A stretch of 64,000 nucleotides of DNA from Gossypium raimondii (lineage: Eukaryota; Streptophyta; Magnoliopsida; Malvales; Malvaceae): positions 42,055,924 to 42,119,923 of the forward strand of contig NC_068570.1 in NCBI RefSeq assembly GCF_025698545.1, read 5' to 3'. Numbering within the stretch: position 1 is the first letter of the stretch; each line of letters opens with the position of its first letter. Below are positions 53,112 through 64,000 of the stretch, piece by piece. The notes below the pieces were generated by a model. That model searched no databases. It was not told where the DNA came from and saw only the letters and a program-made list of their open reading frames with translations. A program made the translations under genes and the position numbers.

Positions 53112-53552
53112 TTGTTCGATCGGTAAGGGTTAGTTATTGGACGTTCCATAACTAATTTACACAAGGAAGAGTTGGTGTCCGAGGCGTCCTTGGTAGCTAT
53201 AACTAGCTTATTGGAAAAGAGGAGTTCATCTAATTTCAAGGATCGGTTCAAAGACGAGGAAAACTCATGCCTAAAGCTGAGCTTATTCTAATTAATTTTT
53301 CTTCATATTTATTTAACTGCTTTTATTATTCTGTTTTCAACTTTTTCTTTTCACGCATTTTATTTATTTATTTCAGGTATTCAAATTTTATCCCTCCGAA
53401 CTTCTTGGGCACGGCAACTGCCTCGACATAAATCTGGTCAAAAGAGGAACAATTTGCAGTAAACCCAGTCTCTGAGGGATCGACCCTACTCCCTATACTG
53501 CTTAAATCGCAAATTAGGCGTAGATTTATATTGGTGGATTTGACACCCATCA
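53112..53552 (+). repeat. 5' LTR, truncated copy
   Basis: Nearly identical to 55787-56225 (GTAAGGGTTAGTTATTGGAC against GATAAGGGTTAGTTATTGGAC and so on), with only a few differences. This points to a recent insertion, although the first 780 bp are gone. Confidence 0.88.
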
Positions 53553-53556
53553 GTTT

Positions 53557-53574
53557 TGGCGCCGTTGCCGGGGA
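53557..53574 (+). promoter_or_regulatory. Primer-binding site, TGGCGCCGTTGCCGGGGA
   Basis: An 18-base perfect form of the site used by Athila/Tat Gypsy elements, complementary to the 3' end of tRNA-Asp. It lies 4 bp after the LTR. Confidence 0.9.
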
Positions 53575-55004
53575 CTGGCAACACTTACAATTGTTCTCGA
53601 GGAGTCCATAATTTAAATAATAGGTCGTCGAGCTAACGACATTAAACAAAGCGCTGTTGGGAGGCAACCCAAATTTTTCCCTTTATGCAAATAAAATTTT
53701 TGGTAAAATGGAAAATGAAAATGCATGTCGAGGATCAGTTCTGTCTAAGGAAAGACTTGGTACTTAAGAATGTCCATTGTGACTCACCTCTCTTTCCTGG
53801 GAACTTACTTGGTGCATGTATCACGACAGTTTTACCAAATCTTGTAATCTTGGTTTTTAATAATTTATTTCTCGAGTTTATAGCTTAGCTAATAAATTCA
53901 AGAAATAAAAAAAATACACATTTTAATTTTAATTTTTTTCTTATTATTTATTTTTATTTTTATTTTGCAGGGAGACATTCCAAGACAAAATTAAATCCCC
54001 CTTGTCAGCCCACAAAATTCTTTTAATTTCAGCCAAGGCCCAATCCACCTACCCACCATTTAACACCGTGGACACACACCTACTAGGCAACCCTCCACAA
54101 CGTTGAAATACATGGGGAGTTTCTTTTTCCTTTCCCTACTTACCTTTACTTTTTTATCATTTAATTCAATTCAAATTACATTAGGGACAATGTAAAATAA
54201 GTAGGGGGAAGGGAACATATATTGGTTCTATTTTGCTTATTCGTTGTCGCTGTTTTTGCATGTTATCCGTAAAAGGTAAAGTTTTTCTTTTGATAAATTA
54301 GGATGGTACACTTATGGTTTGACCTATTTAGCTATTTAGTTCTTTACACATAAACTTTTCAATAGCCTAGACTTAGTGGGTAAGAAATTTTTTTTTTTTT
54401 TAGGACTTATGAGTTTGCTTGACTGCCTACCTTATATCACATCTCAATTTTTTGCCTTCTCTTCTTAGAAAAAAAAGAGAAAAAAAGAAGAAATGAATAA
54501 ATACTCCTCTGATACGAATGTTAAGAGTGAAAAATTGGGGTTGTACATCGGGATGAGTAACCGGAATGTGGTGCTTGGGTTGTCATCACATCTCGCGCAA
54601 AAAGGTTCGTGTGACTATCTAATTTCTTTGCACTCACTCCGCTAACAAGCTAGCACGAGTAGGGTGAAATAACCCGCTTCGAGACATCCGAATCGAGTAA
54701 CCGGAACATGGTGCTTAGGTTGTAATCTTGTCTCGCGTAAAAAAATTCGAAAATGTCCTAAGTACACAAAAAATTATTATTATAAATAAAAATAAATTAG
54801 GGGTAGGTCTATCAAGCTCTAATAAATTCTGAAATATATTTACTTACTTATTAGGCTAGGTTATTTGAGATGTTACTGTGCTAGGATTAAATTGTTGAAT
54901 TGTGCAAACCATGGTGGTCATGTCCTATTTTTGAGAAATTTTTTTTTCTTTTTGCAGATATATACAAAATGCTCAAGGACTAGCATAAGCTAAGTAGGGG
55001 GATT

Positions 55005-56225
55005 TGATTAAATGCTAAAGTTACATATTTTAAGTAATTAAATTGGTTAATTTATGAGAGTGCACCACTTATTTTTCCATGTTTTTGTTGAATTTTGTGC
55101 AGGGGTGCAATTTGGGGCTAAATAGAAGAAAAATGAGACAATTGGGCTAGATTGAAGAAAGAAGCAAAGAAGGAGGACCAAAGCAGAATTTTTCCAAGAT
55201 TAATTAGCTGAAATTTTTGTTGACTTAGTGGGAGATTATGTAGGGATTTTTAATATTTTATTTTTTGATTTTCTATACTAGTTGGCTCTTAATTTAGCAA
55301 AGCCACTAATATAAATAGTGGGCTACTTTGTTCATTTTATCATGAAGTCTTGAATCAAGTCATTAATCAAGTTTTTAATTACCAAGTTTTTTTTATTAAG
55401 TATCCATTTCAGCTTTAGGCCGGAATTAGCCTCGTCAAAACCCGTGAGTTACGCACCCGAGCAAATTAACTCCTAAATTACAGTACTTATTATTTCTCCA
55501 GATTAAGAGTATGATTTTGTCAACTCACAAAGTCAGGTCAACATTAAGTCAAAAAAGACGTCGTTTGATTTAGTGTGGTTAGGCGTACAGTTGGAATTCC
55601 GAAAGGAACGTTTCTAATCGGTTTTCTGTGAACACATTGGCGTGCCAAGTGGAGATTGTTGTTTAGTTCCGTCAAGGGAAGTAGTAACTGGATTTAAATG
55701 TCCCATGCGGTTGAGGGCATTGGTTCGAGTTAGGCTCTTCTAGAACGCAAAGCTGTCGGAGTTCTAAATCACGAACGTTTCGTGGTTGTTCGATCGATAA
55801 GGGTTAGTTATTGGACGTTCCATAACTAATTTACACAAGGAAGAGTTGGTGTCCGAGGCGTCCTTGGTAGCTATGACTAGCTTATTGGAAAAGTGGAGTT
55901 CATCTAATTTCGAGGATCGGTTCAAAGACGAGGAAAACTCATGCCTAAAGCTGAGCTTATTCTAATTAATTTTTCTTCATATTTATTTAACTGTTTTTAT
56001 TATTCTGTTTTTAACTTTTTCTTTTCATGCATTTTATTTATTTATTTCAGGTATTCAAATTTTATCCCCCCGAACTTCTTGGGCACGGCAACTGTCCCGA
56101 CATAAATCTGGTCAAAAGAGGAACAATTTGCAGTAAACCCAGTCTCTGAGGGATCGACCCTACTCCCTAACTGCTTAAATCGCAAATTAGGCGTAGGTTT
56201 ATATTGGTGGATTCGACACCCATCA
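55005..56225 (+). repeat. 3' LTR, full length (1221 bp)
   Basis: TGAT...ATCA ends and an adjoining polypurine tract define it. It provides the reference for the truncated 5' copy. Confidence 0.85.
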
Positions 56226-56655
56226 AATAATCAGGCTAATACAAAGTAAAATTACAAAAACATACGACAAAATCAAAAATCAAAATATAACAGGATAAAA
56301 TTTTACCCATGATAACTAGCTATGGTGGGAAGTGGAGATTCATACATGAGAGTAGCACTTGGTGAGACTTAAACTTAAGTACCCATTGTAAAACCAAAGT
56401 ATCCAACTTTTGCCAACAAAACCAATGTTCGGTTAACCTTTTGTTCAGTTTTTATCTAATTTCTTAAATGCATAATGACAGTACTCCTAAAGTTTATCTA
56501 ATGTTTATTCATTTTGTTATTTTTGCTCTAAATGTATAATAACAGTTAGAATATGCTTACAAATCGATTTTAAATACCAAAATTACTTGATCCTACAAAC
56601 AAATTAAAATTATATATCAATACAAGATACATTCAGGCATTCGAAATGATACATT
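56226..56655. other. Spacer between LTR element and CACTA element
   Basis: AT-rich and non-coding. Its last three bases (ATT) are the left target duplication of the CACTA element. Confidence 0.5.
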
Positions 56656-57470
56656 CACTACACCAAAACAGGCTTTTAGCGGCGTTTAGATAAAAAACGC
56701 CACTAAATATCGATCATTAGCGGCGCTTTATGGAAACGCCGCTGAAAATAAGCATTAGCGACGTTTTCCAAAAAGCGCCGCAAAAAACCTAAGCCCAACG
56801 ACACCGTTTTCAGAGTTTTTGGGGATTTAGCGACGTTTTTAAGAAAGCGCCGCTAATGGTCAGGGCTTTAGCGGCGTTTTTGAGAAAGCGTCGCAAAAAA
56901 ACATAAGTCCAACGACGCCGTTTTGTGGGCTTTTGGGGATTTAGCGGCGTTTTTAAGAAAGCGCCGCTAATGGTCAGGGCTTTAGCGGCGTTTTTGAGAA
57001 AGCGCCGCAAAAAAACATAAGCCCAACGACGCCGTTTTGTGGGGGATTTAGCGGCGTTTTTAAGAAAGCGCCACTAATGCTCAGGGCTTTAGCGGCATTT
57101 TTGAGAAAGCGCCGCAAAAAACATAAGCCCAACGACGCCGTTTTGTGGGCTTTTGGGGATTTAGCGGCGTTTTTAAGAAAGCGCCACTAATGCTTAGTGC
57201 TTTAGCGGCGTTTTTGAGAAAGCGCCGCAAAAAAAATAAGCCCAACGACGCTGTTTTGTGGGCTTTTGGGGATTTAGCGGCGTTTTTAAGAAAGCGCCGC
57301 AAAAAAACATAAGCCAAACGACGCCGTTTTGTGAGCTTTCAGGGATTTAGCGGCGTTTTTAAGAAGGCGCCGCTAATGCTTAGGGCTTTAGCAGCGTTTG
57401 TGAGTAAGCGCCGCAAAAAAACCTAATCCCAACGACGCCGTTTTGTGAGCTTTCGGGGATTTAGCGGCCA
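56656..57470. repeat. Left subterminal tandem array, about 118-bp unit
   Basis: After the terminus, about six units repeat GATTTAGCGGCGTTTTTAAG, AAAGCGCCGCTAATG, CTTTAGCGGCGTTTTTGAG and CCAACGACGCCGTTTTGTG. Each unit contains several AGCGGCG/CGCCGC inverted pairs that can form hairpins. The ORFs on the minus strand across it simply read the repeats. Confidence 0.92.
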
Positions 57471-57539
57471 AAAAAATAATGACACGTAGAAATAATTTGA
57501 AATAAAACACATGGAAAAATTAAAATACTATTATTTAAA

Positions 57540-58140
57540 ATAATTGAAAAAGAGATAATAATAAATTTGTTTAGGGTTTTTGGTTTAGGGTATATGATTT
57601 ATCTAATATTTAAGGCCGATTTAAGGAGTATGGGTTTAGAGTTTATGGATTAGGGATTATGGATTAGGGGTTGGGATTTAAGGTTTAGGGGTTAGAGGGT
57701 TAGGGGTTTAGGGGTTAGACGTGCTAGGGGTTAAAAGTTAGGGATTTAGGGGTCGAGTTAGGGTTTTGGGTTTAGATTAATTATTTTTTAATTTATATTT
57801 TAAACATGTTCTTATATAATTGTAAAAGAGATAATAATAAATTTGTTTAGGGTTTTTAGTTTAAGGTATGTGATTAATTTAATATTTAATACCGGTTTAG
57901 GAGTTCATATTTTAAGGTTTAGGGAGTATGGATTTAGGGATTATGGTTTAAGTGTTGGGATTTAAGGTTTAGGGGTTGGGGGTTTAGGGGTTAGATGTTA
58001 GATGTTAGGGGTTAAGAGTTAGGGATTTAAGGTTTAGGGATTTAGGGGTCGAGTTAAGGTTTTGAGTTTAGATTAATTATTTTTTAATTTATATTTTAAA
58101 TATGTTCTTATATAATTGTAAAAGAGATAATAATAAATCA
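57540..58140. repeat. Duplicated block (two of about 285 bp) rich in TTTAGGG-like words
   Basis: 57540-57820 and 57825-58135 share AAAAGAGATAATAATAAATT, GTTTAGGGTTTTT, GGGATTTAAGGTTTAGGGG and GATTAATTATTTTTTAATTT in order. Words such as TTTAGGG, GGTTAGGGGTT and ATTAGGG give a telomere-like flavour, but there is no regular heptamer array. Confidence 0.8.
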
Positions 58141-58619
58141 AATATATTGAAATTATGAGTATAGTTTAAATTATTTAATAGATATATAATAGATAGACTT
58201 TATATGTATTGAATGGTTAATTTAGGGTTTACTTGAGATTTGTTAAATGATAAAATTTTGTACAATTAATTAATGCTTTATATTTAAAAAATTTAATCTA
58301 AACCTTTGATATATTTAAATATTAGTTTAAATAGAATTAATAAATAAGTTAAAAAAGTAATAGATTGATATGGATATTTAGGTATAATTATTTATTTTGG
58401 AGAGGACCAAATTATAAGAAAAAATACAAAAATAAAAATGAAATAAAATGATATGGATATATAGGTAATTATTTAATTTAGATAATTCTAACTTAATAAT
58501 TAATTACAACCATTTTATCATTTGTTTTCTTATTAAAATATACAATATATATTTATTTTGAGAGTACTTGTTTTTTTATTTTATAAAAATCAATTTATAA
58601 AAAGCGAAATAAAATTTTT

Positions 58620-59345
58620 AGCATAGCAAAAGCAGCGTCATTTTTTCAAAATGAAATAATATTTTGTAAGAAAACGCATAAAAAATAAATCAATTTATAA
58701 AAACAAAATAGCAAAAGCGTCATTTTGTTCAAAATGAAATAATATTTTATGGCGTTTTATAAAAACGCATAAAATACAAGCAATAGCGTTTTTTAAAAAT
58801 ACAAGCAATAGCGGCGTTTTTATTAAAAAAACGCCGCAAAAAATAAATCAATTTTAAAAAAATCAAAAAAAAAGGCATAGCAAAACGACGTCATTTTGTT
58901 CAAAATGAAATAGCGGCGTTTTTTATAAAAATGCCACAAAATATAAATCAATTTACTAAAAAATAAAAAAAAATTAGCATAGCAAAACGGCGTCATTTTG
59001 CTAAAGGTAAGCAATAGCGGCGTTTTTATAAAAAAACGCCACAAAATAATTTTACTTTAAAAAATAGCCCCCTTTCAGCATAGTATAGCAAAACGGCGTA
59101 GTTTTGTTTAAAATGAAAATTTTTTGCGACGTTTTTATGAAAAACGCTGCTAAAGTTAAGCAATAGCGGCGTTTTTATAAAAAACGCCACAAAATAATTT
59201 TACTTTAAAAAAATAGACCCCTTTCAGCATAGCATAACAAAACGGCGTAGTTTTCTTTAAAATGAAATTTTTTTGTGACGTTTTTATGAAAAACGCCGCT
59301 AAAGGTAAGCAATAGCGGCGTTGTTAGAGAAAACGCCACAAAAAT
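58620..59345. repeat. Internal AGCGGCG repeat array, about 130-140-bp unit
   Basis: About five blocks with AATAGCGGCGTTTTTATAAA, AACGCCACAAAATAA, and AGCATAGCAAAACGGCGT...TTTTG. It is related to but distinct from the left terminal array, and ends just before a leader-like region. Confidence 0.85.
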
Positions 59346-61430
59346 AATTTCACTCCATTTTATAAAATCCCCCTTCCGAAATTCCCTACTTTCCCCCCTA
59401 AAATCCCTAAGCCTTTCCTTTCAATTTCCAAAAACCAAAAATTGAACTCCACTCCGACAACACACACAAACGCCTCTCACATTTTTGCTTATTTTTAGGG
59501 TTCATTTTTTCTTCTTTTATTAACCTAAATTTCATTTCTCCATCCTAAAAATCCTTGGATCAGGTAACTTTTCCAATAAAGCTCATTCAGTTTTTTCCTT
59601 TAAATGTTTTTGCGGGTCAAATTTTTTTACCGTCCATTTGTTCATCTACAACTTTTTTGATCCTGGGTTTTGTCTAATATTAATAAAAAAATCTTTATAT
59701 TTGCTTCAAATTAAAAATCTCTTCTGCATGAAGAAAAGCAGCAAAATTATGATTGTTATTTTTCCAGGAATCTTGTTGTTCATTCTTGTTTGAAGATTAG
59801 ACATTATTATTGATGTATTATTGATGGTTTCACGCCCAAGGCCCTTGATGTATTTCGAAAAGAATTTGATTTCTTTGACATGGATTGTTTGGTGACATGG
59901 ATTGCAAAAAATGATTTTTTGGTTACCCGCTCATTACTCCCTCTTCTTCTCATCTCCGTCGTGCGCCCTAAATCCCCCAAATAAAAGTTTGTTTTCTTCA
60001 GCTGAAATCCCCAAATAGAAATCGGACCGAGCAGCTTTACATCAAGGAAGAAGAAGAGTCTGAAAACAAAAGCAGCTAAGTTGCCTTTATGGCTTGTGAA
60101 GGCGAGTATTTTGGCATGTAATTCAGCTACAAAATTTTCAGTTTTTTGTTTGGCAAAAATAGAAAGGCAAATCCCCAAAGCCCTTTGGATTAAATGGTTT
60201 TAATTATAGTAAATTTGACTTGCCCTTTTGTTTTACCTTAATCTACTTTTGCTAGTTTGTGGATGCTTTCCCTTTTCGTATTTTCTCTCTATTTTGATCA
60301 TCTTCCAACAGATCGGCTTCAGATGGGTGAGGTAGTCTCTACAATTCCAAGTAGGTTTGCCTTTGCCGGCTATTCTCTCAATTCTTTTTTATCATTCTTG
60401 TTTTGGGTTTTCATTTTTTTTCTAAATGACTGACAGCTTCGAAGCGCCATTTTTTTGAACTCTTTTTTTGCAGCAAGCAATGGCCCCAAAAGGTATTTGG
60501 ATTTTAGCTTTTACTGGTTTTAGTTTCATTGGACGTAATTGTTAACTCGATGATGACTCTCAAGCAAATGCATCAAAGCTAAAAGTTTATATTACTGGTT
60601 CATTGTTTTTATAGTTTTAAAAGTTGTATCTTTGGGTTTATTATGGTTCATTATTTTTTATTGGAATATGTAGTTGCTGCCCTCTTTGAATGTCAGTAGA
60701 AGCCAGCCAATTACAATATCTTTTGAAGTGATTTGTGTTAGATATTATTTTTGCAATGGCATTTGTGTATGCAGGGGCGAATCCATAATTTATTTTAGGG
60801 GCCAAAATTGAATTGTAATTTTCTGAGATGTCAAATATATATTTTATCATATATTAGTTTATGATTTTATAATTTTTGAAAGGATTAAGTATACTATTTT
60901 TCCATTTTTTGAGGGGGCTAAAGCATAATTTTCCTTTATATTGATTTATAATTTGGTCATATGTAAGGGGTTATAATTTGATCATATTATTGGTTTATCA
61001 ACTGTACAAAAATAATTAGAATCATGTTAATGAGTTGATATGTAGGGATTTCTTTGACTGGTTAGAGCAATTCTTATGAAATACAAAATTACAAATGATT
61101 CTTTTAGTAAAAACAAAGGAAGATTAGTTGATGTTGACAAGCTGTATATTATAAAACTAATGGTGGAATGGATCTTTTATCCTTAATCAAGCTAACTTCA
61201 AAGTATAATTGCATAATATGGGTACTTCTGAAATTTGAAATTTACTATTTCTAAAGAGCACCAAAACCAGATTTTCATTTTTTATTATTTTTTCTTTTCT
61301 GGGTTTTGTATTTAATATATATATACAGTCACAAAGAGCTCTCTTTGTTTTTTTAGCTGCTGTTGCTTTCTTTTTGCCACCATTTCTTTTCTTTTTCATG
61401 GTCTCTCATTTTACCATTTGTTGCCTTCAC
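59346..61430 (+). other. Interior of the Pack-CACTA: leader-like and unidentified sequence
   Basis: 59380-59565 is C-rich then CT-rich and ends GGATCAG|GTAACTT, like a 5' UTR with a donor site. At 60308-60362 ATCGGCTTCAGATGGGTGAG follows an acceptor-like CCAACAG, and at 60475-60500 a GCAG|CAAGCAATGGCCCCAAAAG|GTATTT exon-like piece occurs. None is recognised. 60775-60960 (AGGGGCGAATCCATAATTTA...) resembles a degraded repeat. A 123-codon minus ORF at 59807-60178 has no known domain and is probably chance. Confidence 0.4.
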
Positions 61431-61431
61431 C

Positions 61432-61519
61432 ATGGAGATGGAGAAAAGGCTTCTCTTTTCACTTCTTTTATTCTAGCTGCTTCTTCTTTTGGATTCCTCT
61501 TCAGCTCAGATGCAAGGTA
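61432..61519 (+). other. Possible captured signal-peptide exon
   Basis: The plus strand reads MEMEKRLLFSLLLF, a stop, then LLLLLDSSSAQMQ up to a GTATTT donor. A Leu-rich run ending SSAQMQ at a splice site resembles the first exon of malectin-like LRR receptor kinases. The match is short, so this is only a suggestion. Confidence 0.3.
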
Positions 61520-62032
61520 TTTCCTTTTATTTATATTTGTGTAGTTGTTTAATAAAATGGGTTCTCTTTGTTCGTTGTTTGCAACTTTCTCCATGTTTTG
61601 TGAAATTTATGCTTTTCTTGTGATATGTGGTTTAAGGGCATCGATTTTATGAGTTATCTCATATAAACTATTGTATTTTTAGGCTATTTTAACCTTATTA
61701 ATACCTCATCTATTCCTCTAGAAAAATGTTTAATCAATGTAGGCTACATTCTTGCTCATCCTTAATGAATTGCATGCTTTGGTTGTTGATTTTTATTTTT
61801 ATTTAAAATATAAAGCAAGCCTAAGCTTAGACATCCACAACCTAAATCCCTGCCATACAGACACAGTAACCAACAGGCAGGCTTAAAGAAAGTAATGCTT
61901 TAATTGGGTTGTAGAACATTCATTATAAAAATTCTTGACAAGGTATAGACTTGGAAATCCTAGAACCTACTATTGTCTTGTGTTAGAACTTTAATTATTA
62001 AATCAATATTTGTCTCTGACATATACTCCCAG

Positions 62033-62866
62033 TTATGCTAGATGTTGGTACTAACAATCTAAAGCTAATTGAAGACCCGCTTTGTAAAATATGTGCTTAT
62101 TTACTTTGTTATTCATAGAATGGAACATATGAAATGCTTGGTGGTACTTTGTTTTATTTACCGATTGTGGAGATTTCTTTTGACATGTTTCTCTTTGGGG
62201 GTTTGGACAGATTTAGGACTAAGACAACCAAGGTTAGAAGGGGAAGAATATTTATCAATTATTGATGAGTTCATCGAAGCGGTTTTAACACGTTGGCCTA
62301 AGGCTATTGTACAGGTTTCTCTCTTTCAGAAGTAAGACTTTTGTTTTATGCTTATACCATGATGTTTATTTGATGGTTACCCCATTTAGTTTGAGGATTT
62401 TCAAATGAAGTGGGCCTTTAAAACTCTGAAACGCTATCGGGAAAGGTTTTGCATGTTTAATGATGACGTACAGGTGAGCACTTGGCCTAGCAAGTTGCTA
62501 CTTTTATGGATAGGATTAGATTCTAGTGTAACTTAGATTGCTGCAGCATCACTATGAATGCCACCAATATTAGAAAGTTGTGGTTACTTAATTCTCTTAG
62601 GTAACTGCTGGAGTTGCACTTGCTGGATTGTTAGGAACTGTAAGAGAACAAGGTTGATCTTTGGATGATTTTCCAAACCACAAGATTGCTGTGGTGGGAG
62701 CTGGAAGGTATTTGGCTGACTTATAAAGCTTGGTCTTTCAATCTTTCACCATAATTTTTCTTTGGCTCATTGCATCCATTCCCTCACAGCTTTATTTCTC
62801 ATAAAAACTTTTCTTTCTGGCTTCCAGTGCAGGGCTTGGTGTTCTTAGCATGGCTGTTCATCCTAT
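62033..62866 (+). pseudogene. Captured NAD-malic enzyme fragment
   Basis: Five exons with correct GT/AG borders: 62033-62083 (MLDVGTNNLKLIEDPL), 62211-62314 (YLGLRQPRLEGEEYL, TRWPKAIVQ), 62390-62473 (FEDFQMKWAFKTLKRYRERF, CMFNDDVQ), 62601-62707 (TAGVALAGLLGTVREQG, stop, SLDDF, IAVVGAGS) and from 62828 (AGLGVLSMAV). This is the catalytic-to-NAD-binding junction of plant mitochondrial NAD-dependent malic enzyme, which decarboxylates malate to pyruvate. The FNDD acidic residues that bind the metal and the GAGSAG Rossmann loop are present. After SMAV similarity ends and a TAG follows soon, marking the capture breakpoint. A TGA at 62655-62657 replaces an expected CGA, and the GT of GTAG reads VT. 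The N- and C-terminal parts of the enzyme are missing, so it cannot be active. Confidence 0.87.
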
Positions 62867-63289
62867 TTGTGCAAAGCCTTTTATGTTCTTTTAGATATGT
62901 AATGTCCTTTCTCTTGTATAATGAAGATGTAGATTTTATGAACTAATCATGTAAAACTGTTTTGCTAGAAAATCATCTGCGGATTTCTTTTTATGATATC
63001 TACTTCATTCATAGTTTTCTTTCTTTTTAGTTTCTTACTTCTACGAGAAAATCTTTATGGTTTGACTCTAGGAATCTAAATTTTCTTATTTTAAATTCTA
63101 AAACTAAATTCATTAATTTTTATATTTAGTTTTAAAGTTAAAATTTTCATAGAAAATTTAATTTAAATAATATTTTTTTTATTTATCCTTAACAAGTATA
63201 TTTAAAGTTCAAATTTAAAAAATAAAACATAATATAATATTTATCATAAAAATAAATATTATTTGATTAAAATAATTTTTTTAAAGCTT
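62867..63289. other. AT-rich region inside the right end of the Pack-CACTA
   Basis: 63080-63289 is, reverse-complemented, closely similar to 49660-49840 of the other CACTA element (shared AAATTAAATTTTCTA(T/C)GAAA and ATAAATATTATATTATG). It is family-specific terminal sequence, not coding. Confidence 0.75.
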
Positions 63290-63543
63290 ATGTCTTTAGT
63301 GGCGTTTTTGCTACAAGCGTCGCTAAAGGTCATGTTCTTTAGCGGCGTTTGTGGGAAAAGTGCCGCTAAAGAACATGGTCTTTAGCGGCGTTTTAGTTTG
63401 TAAACGCTGCAAACGTTTGTGACGTTCTCGTTAGCGGCCTTTTTTGCGGCGCATATGGAAGCGCTGCAAATACCTTTAGTGGCATTAAAAAGCGCCGCTA
63501 AAGGCCTAAAAAAATGCCGCTAAAGACCTGTTTTGGTGTAGTG
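63290..63543. repeat. Right CACTA terminus and subterminal repeats
   Basis: Seven or so CTTTAGCGGCG / CGCCGCTAAAG motifs, ending CTGTTTTGGTGTAGTG. The order of motifs parallels that of 49296-49640 read in reverse, showing these are the same end type. Confidence 0.9.
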
Positions 63544-63546
63544 ATT

Positions 63547-64000
63547 TTATTGTCAAAATGTAATAGTAAATGGTTAAAACCCTAAACAGACCAAAGATTT
63601 AAAACTAGAATTAAGAGAGAAGAAGGAAGGTACCTTTAGGAAGATGAAGATGAAGATAAAGATAAATCAAGTCACTTTCGAACAGATTCCAATCGTGACA
63701 ATGTGGAATGCGAACGTCTTTAGCGAATGGAAACCCTAAAAACAGTTTTGAATTCACTAGATTATACAAGACAATGACTTTGAAATAAACAAAAAATTAA
63801 TATCTAACAATAATAACCCAAACCCTAACACCCAAAAACTGGAAATTAAACTGGTTCAAGCTTACCCAAAAAACAAAATATCCTCTACTCTGCCTTCGTC
63901 TAATTGCTATGATGAAACCGAAATAGATGCTCCCAATACGTAAACCGACGAAATGAAGAATCGAAGAAACCAATGCTAGTTATGTAGGTTCGACTATGTG
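63547..64000. other. Unannotated right edge
   Basis: GA-rich stretch (AAGATGAAGATGAAGATAAAG at 63641) and AACCCTAA words, but no frame that I can assign. It may belong to a neighbouring gene beyond the window. Confidence 0.35.

Larger units (their letters stand above)
53112..56225 (+). mobile_element. Non-coding LTR element (LARD-like) with Athila/Tat-type primer site
   Basis: The 3' LTR is 55005-56225 (starts TGATTAAATG, ends CACCCATCA), preceded by the polypurine tract AAGTAGGGGGATT. The 5' LTR is only its last 440 bp (53112-53552), so the element is 5'-truncated and no target duplication can be checked. The primer site TGGCGCCGTTGCCGGGGA at 53557-53574 matches that of Athila/Tat Gypsy elements (tRNA-Asp type). 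The 1.45-kb interior has no gag or pol frame. It would rely on proteins of a relative. An internal phrase GAGTAACCGGAA(T/C)(G/A)TGGTGCTT occurs twice (54556 and 54695). Confidence 0.82.
56656..63543 (+). mobile_element. Complete non-autonomous Pack-CACTA element carrying an NAD-malic enzyme fragment
   Basis: 6888 bp from CACTACACCAAAACAGGC to CTGTTTTGGTGTAGTG, perfect inverted termini with a 3-bp target duplication ATT (56653-56655 and 63544-63546), diagnostic of CACTA transposons. Left subterminal repeats fill 56656-57470, more AGCGGCG blocks lie at 58620-59345, and right ones at 63290-63543. No transposase (TNPD/TNPA-like) frame was found. The inside has TTTAGGG-rich duplicated sequence, a possible leader, other exon-like pieces and five exons of NAD-malic enzyme. 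The element must be mobilised by an autonomous relative. Confidence 0.9.

Noticed and set aside
56810..57317. Two minus-strand ORFs with repeated peptide FLRRFLKNAAKAL
   Set aside because: They only translate the subterminal tandem repeats of the CACTA element.
59807..60178. A 123-codon minus-strand ORF in the Pack-CACTA
   Set aside because: No recognisable domain and no splice or promoter context; likely chance.
62033..62866. A functional malic enzyme gene
   Set aside because: Only the middle of the enzyme is present, with an in-frame TGA at 62655 and a sharp loss of similarity after SMAV.

Overview
This is plant nuclear DNA. It has AT-rich intergenic sequence, intron-bearing genes with GT/AG junctions, plant-only protein families (AP2/ERF, ROP GTPase, plant mobile domain) and dense LTR retrotransposons, MULEs and CACTA elements. 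The ROP protein and the style of the LTR ends (TGTAACA...TGTTACA) suggest Malvaceae, most likely cotton (Gossypium). The species call is inference from memory of the families.

Only three genes look intact: an AP2/ERF transcription factor (2224-2835, minus, one exon), a seven-exon type-I ROP/RAC GTPase (28401-29796, plus) and a two-exon RabA/Rab11 GTPase (31050-31841, plus). They act separately in ethylene/stress transcription, polarity signalling and endosomal trafficking. I see no operon-like link; the two GTPases are simply neighbours on one strand.

Layout: 1-6.3 kb is AT-rich spacer with the ERF gene, a Harbinger-like MITE and a long inverted repeat. 6.3-27.6 kb is a nested retrotransposon stack. 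A Tat-like LTR/gag remnant was hit by a solo LTR (6304-8884) and by a Copia element (9185-24926, TSD GAAGC). The Copia 3' LTR holds a minus-strand Gypsy element (13525-23931), which itself holds a Copia-type solo LTR (18985-20479, TSD GCCTC). 28.4-31.9 kb is the GTPase gene island. 32225-39966 is a complete MULE (9-bp TSD TAAAAAGGA, about 200-bp TIRs) carrying a decayed plant-mobile-domain (PMD) gene, a 1-kb telomere-like minisatellite, a second tandem array and a MuDR-type transposase with three nonsense codons. 41.2-46.9 kb has inverted-repeat elements, one split by a short Copia element (44026-46400, TSD AAATA). 48.3-49.1 kb is a second, older PMD pseudogene.

49.3-63.5 kb holds two members of one CACTA family. 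The first (49296 onward) has lost its far end and carries exons of an eS6 ribosomal protein and the C-lobe of a CDK-like kinase. The second (56656-63543, TSD ATT) is complete and carries five exons of an NAD-malic enzyme. In both, the captured exons read toward the same terminus of the element. A non-coding LTR element with an Athila/Tat-type primer site (53112-56225) lies between them.

Most premature stops in the transposon genes and captured exons fit C-to-T or G-to-A changes (CGA to TGA, CAA/CAG to TAA/TAG, TGG to TAG/TGA), as expected for old methylated repeats. All boundaries, frames and repeat comparisons were read by eye; no alignment or database search was run.
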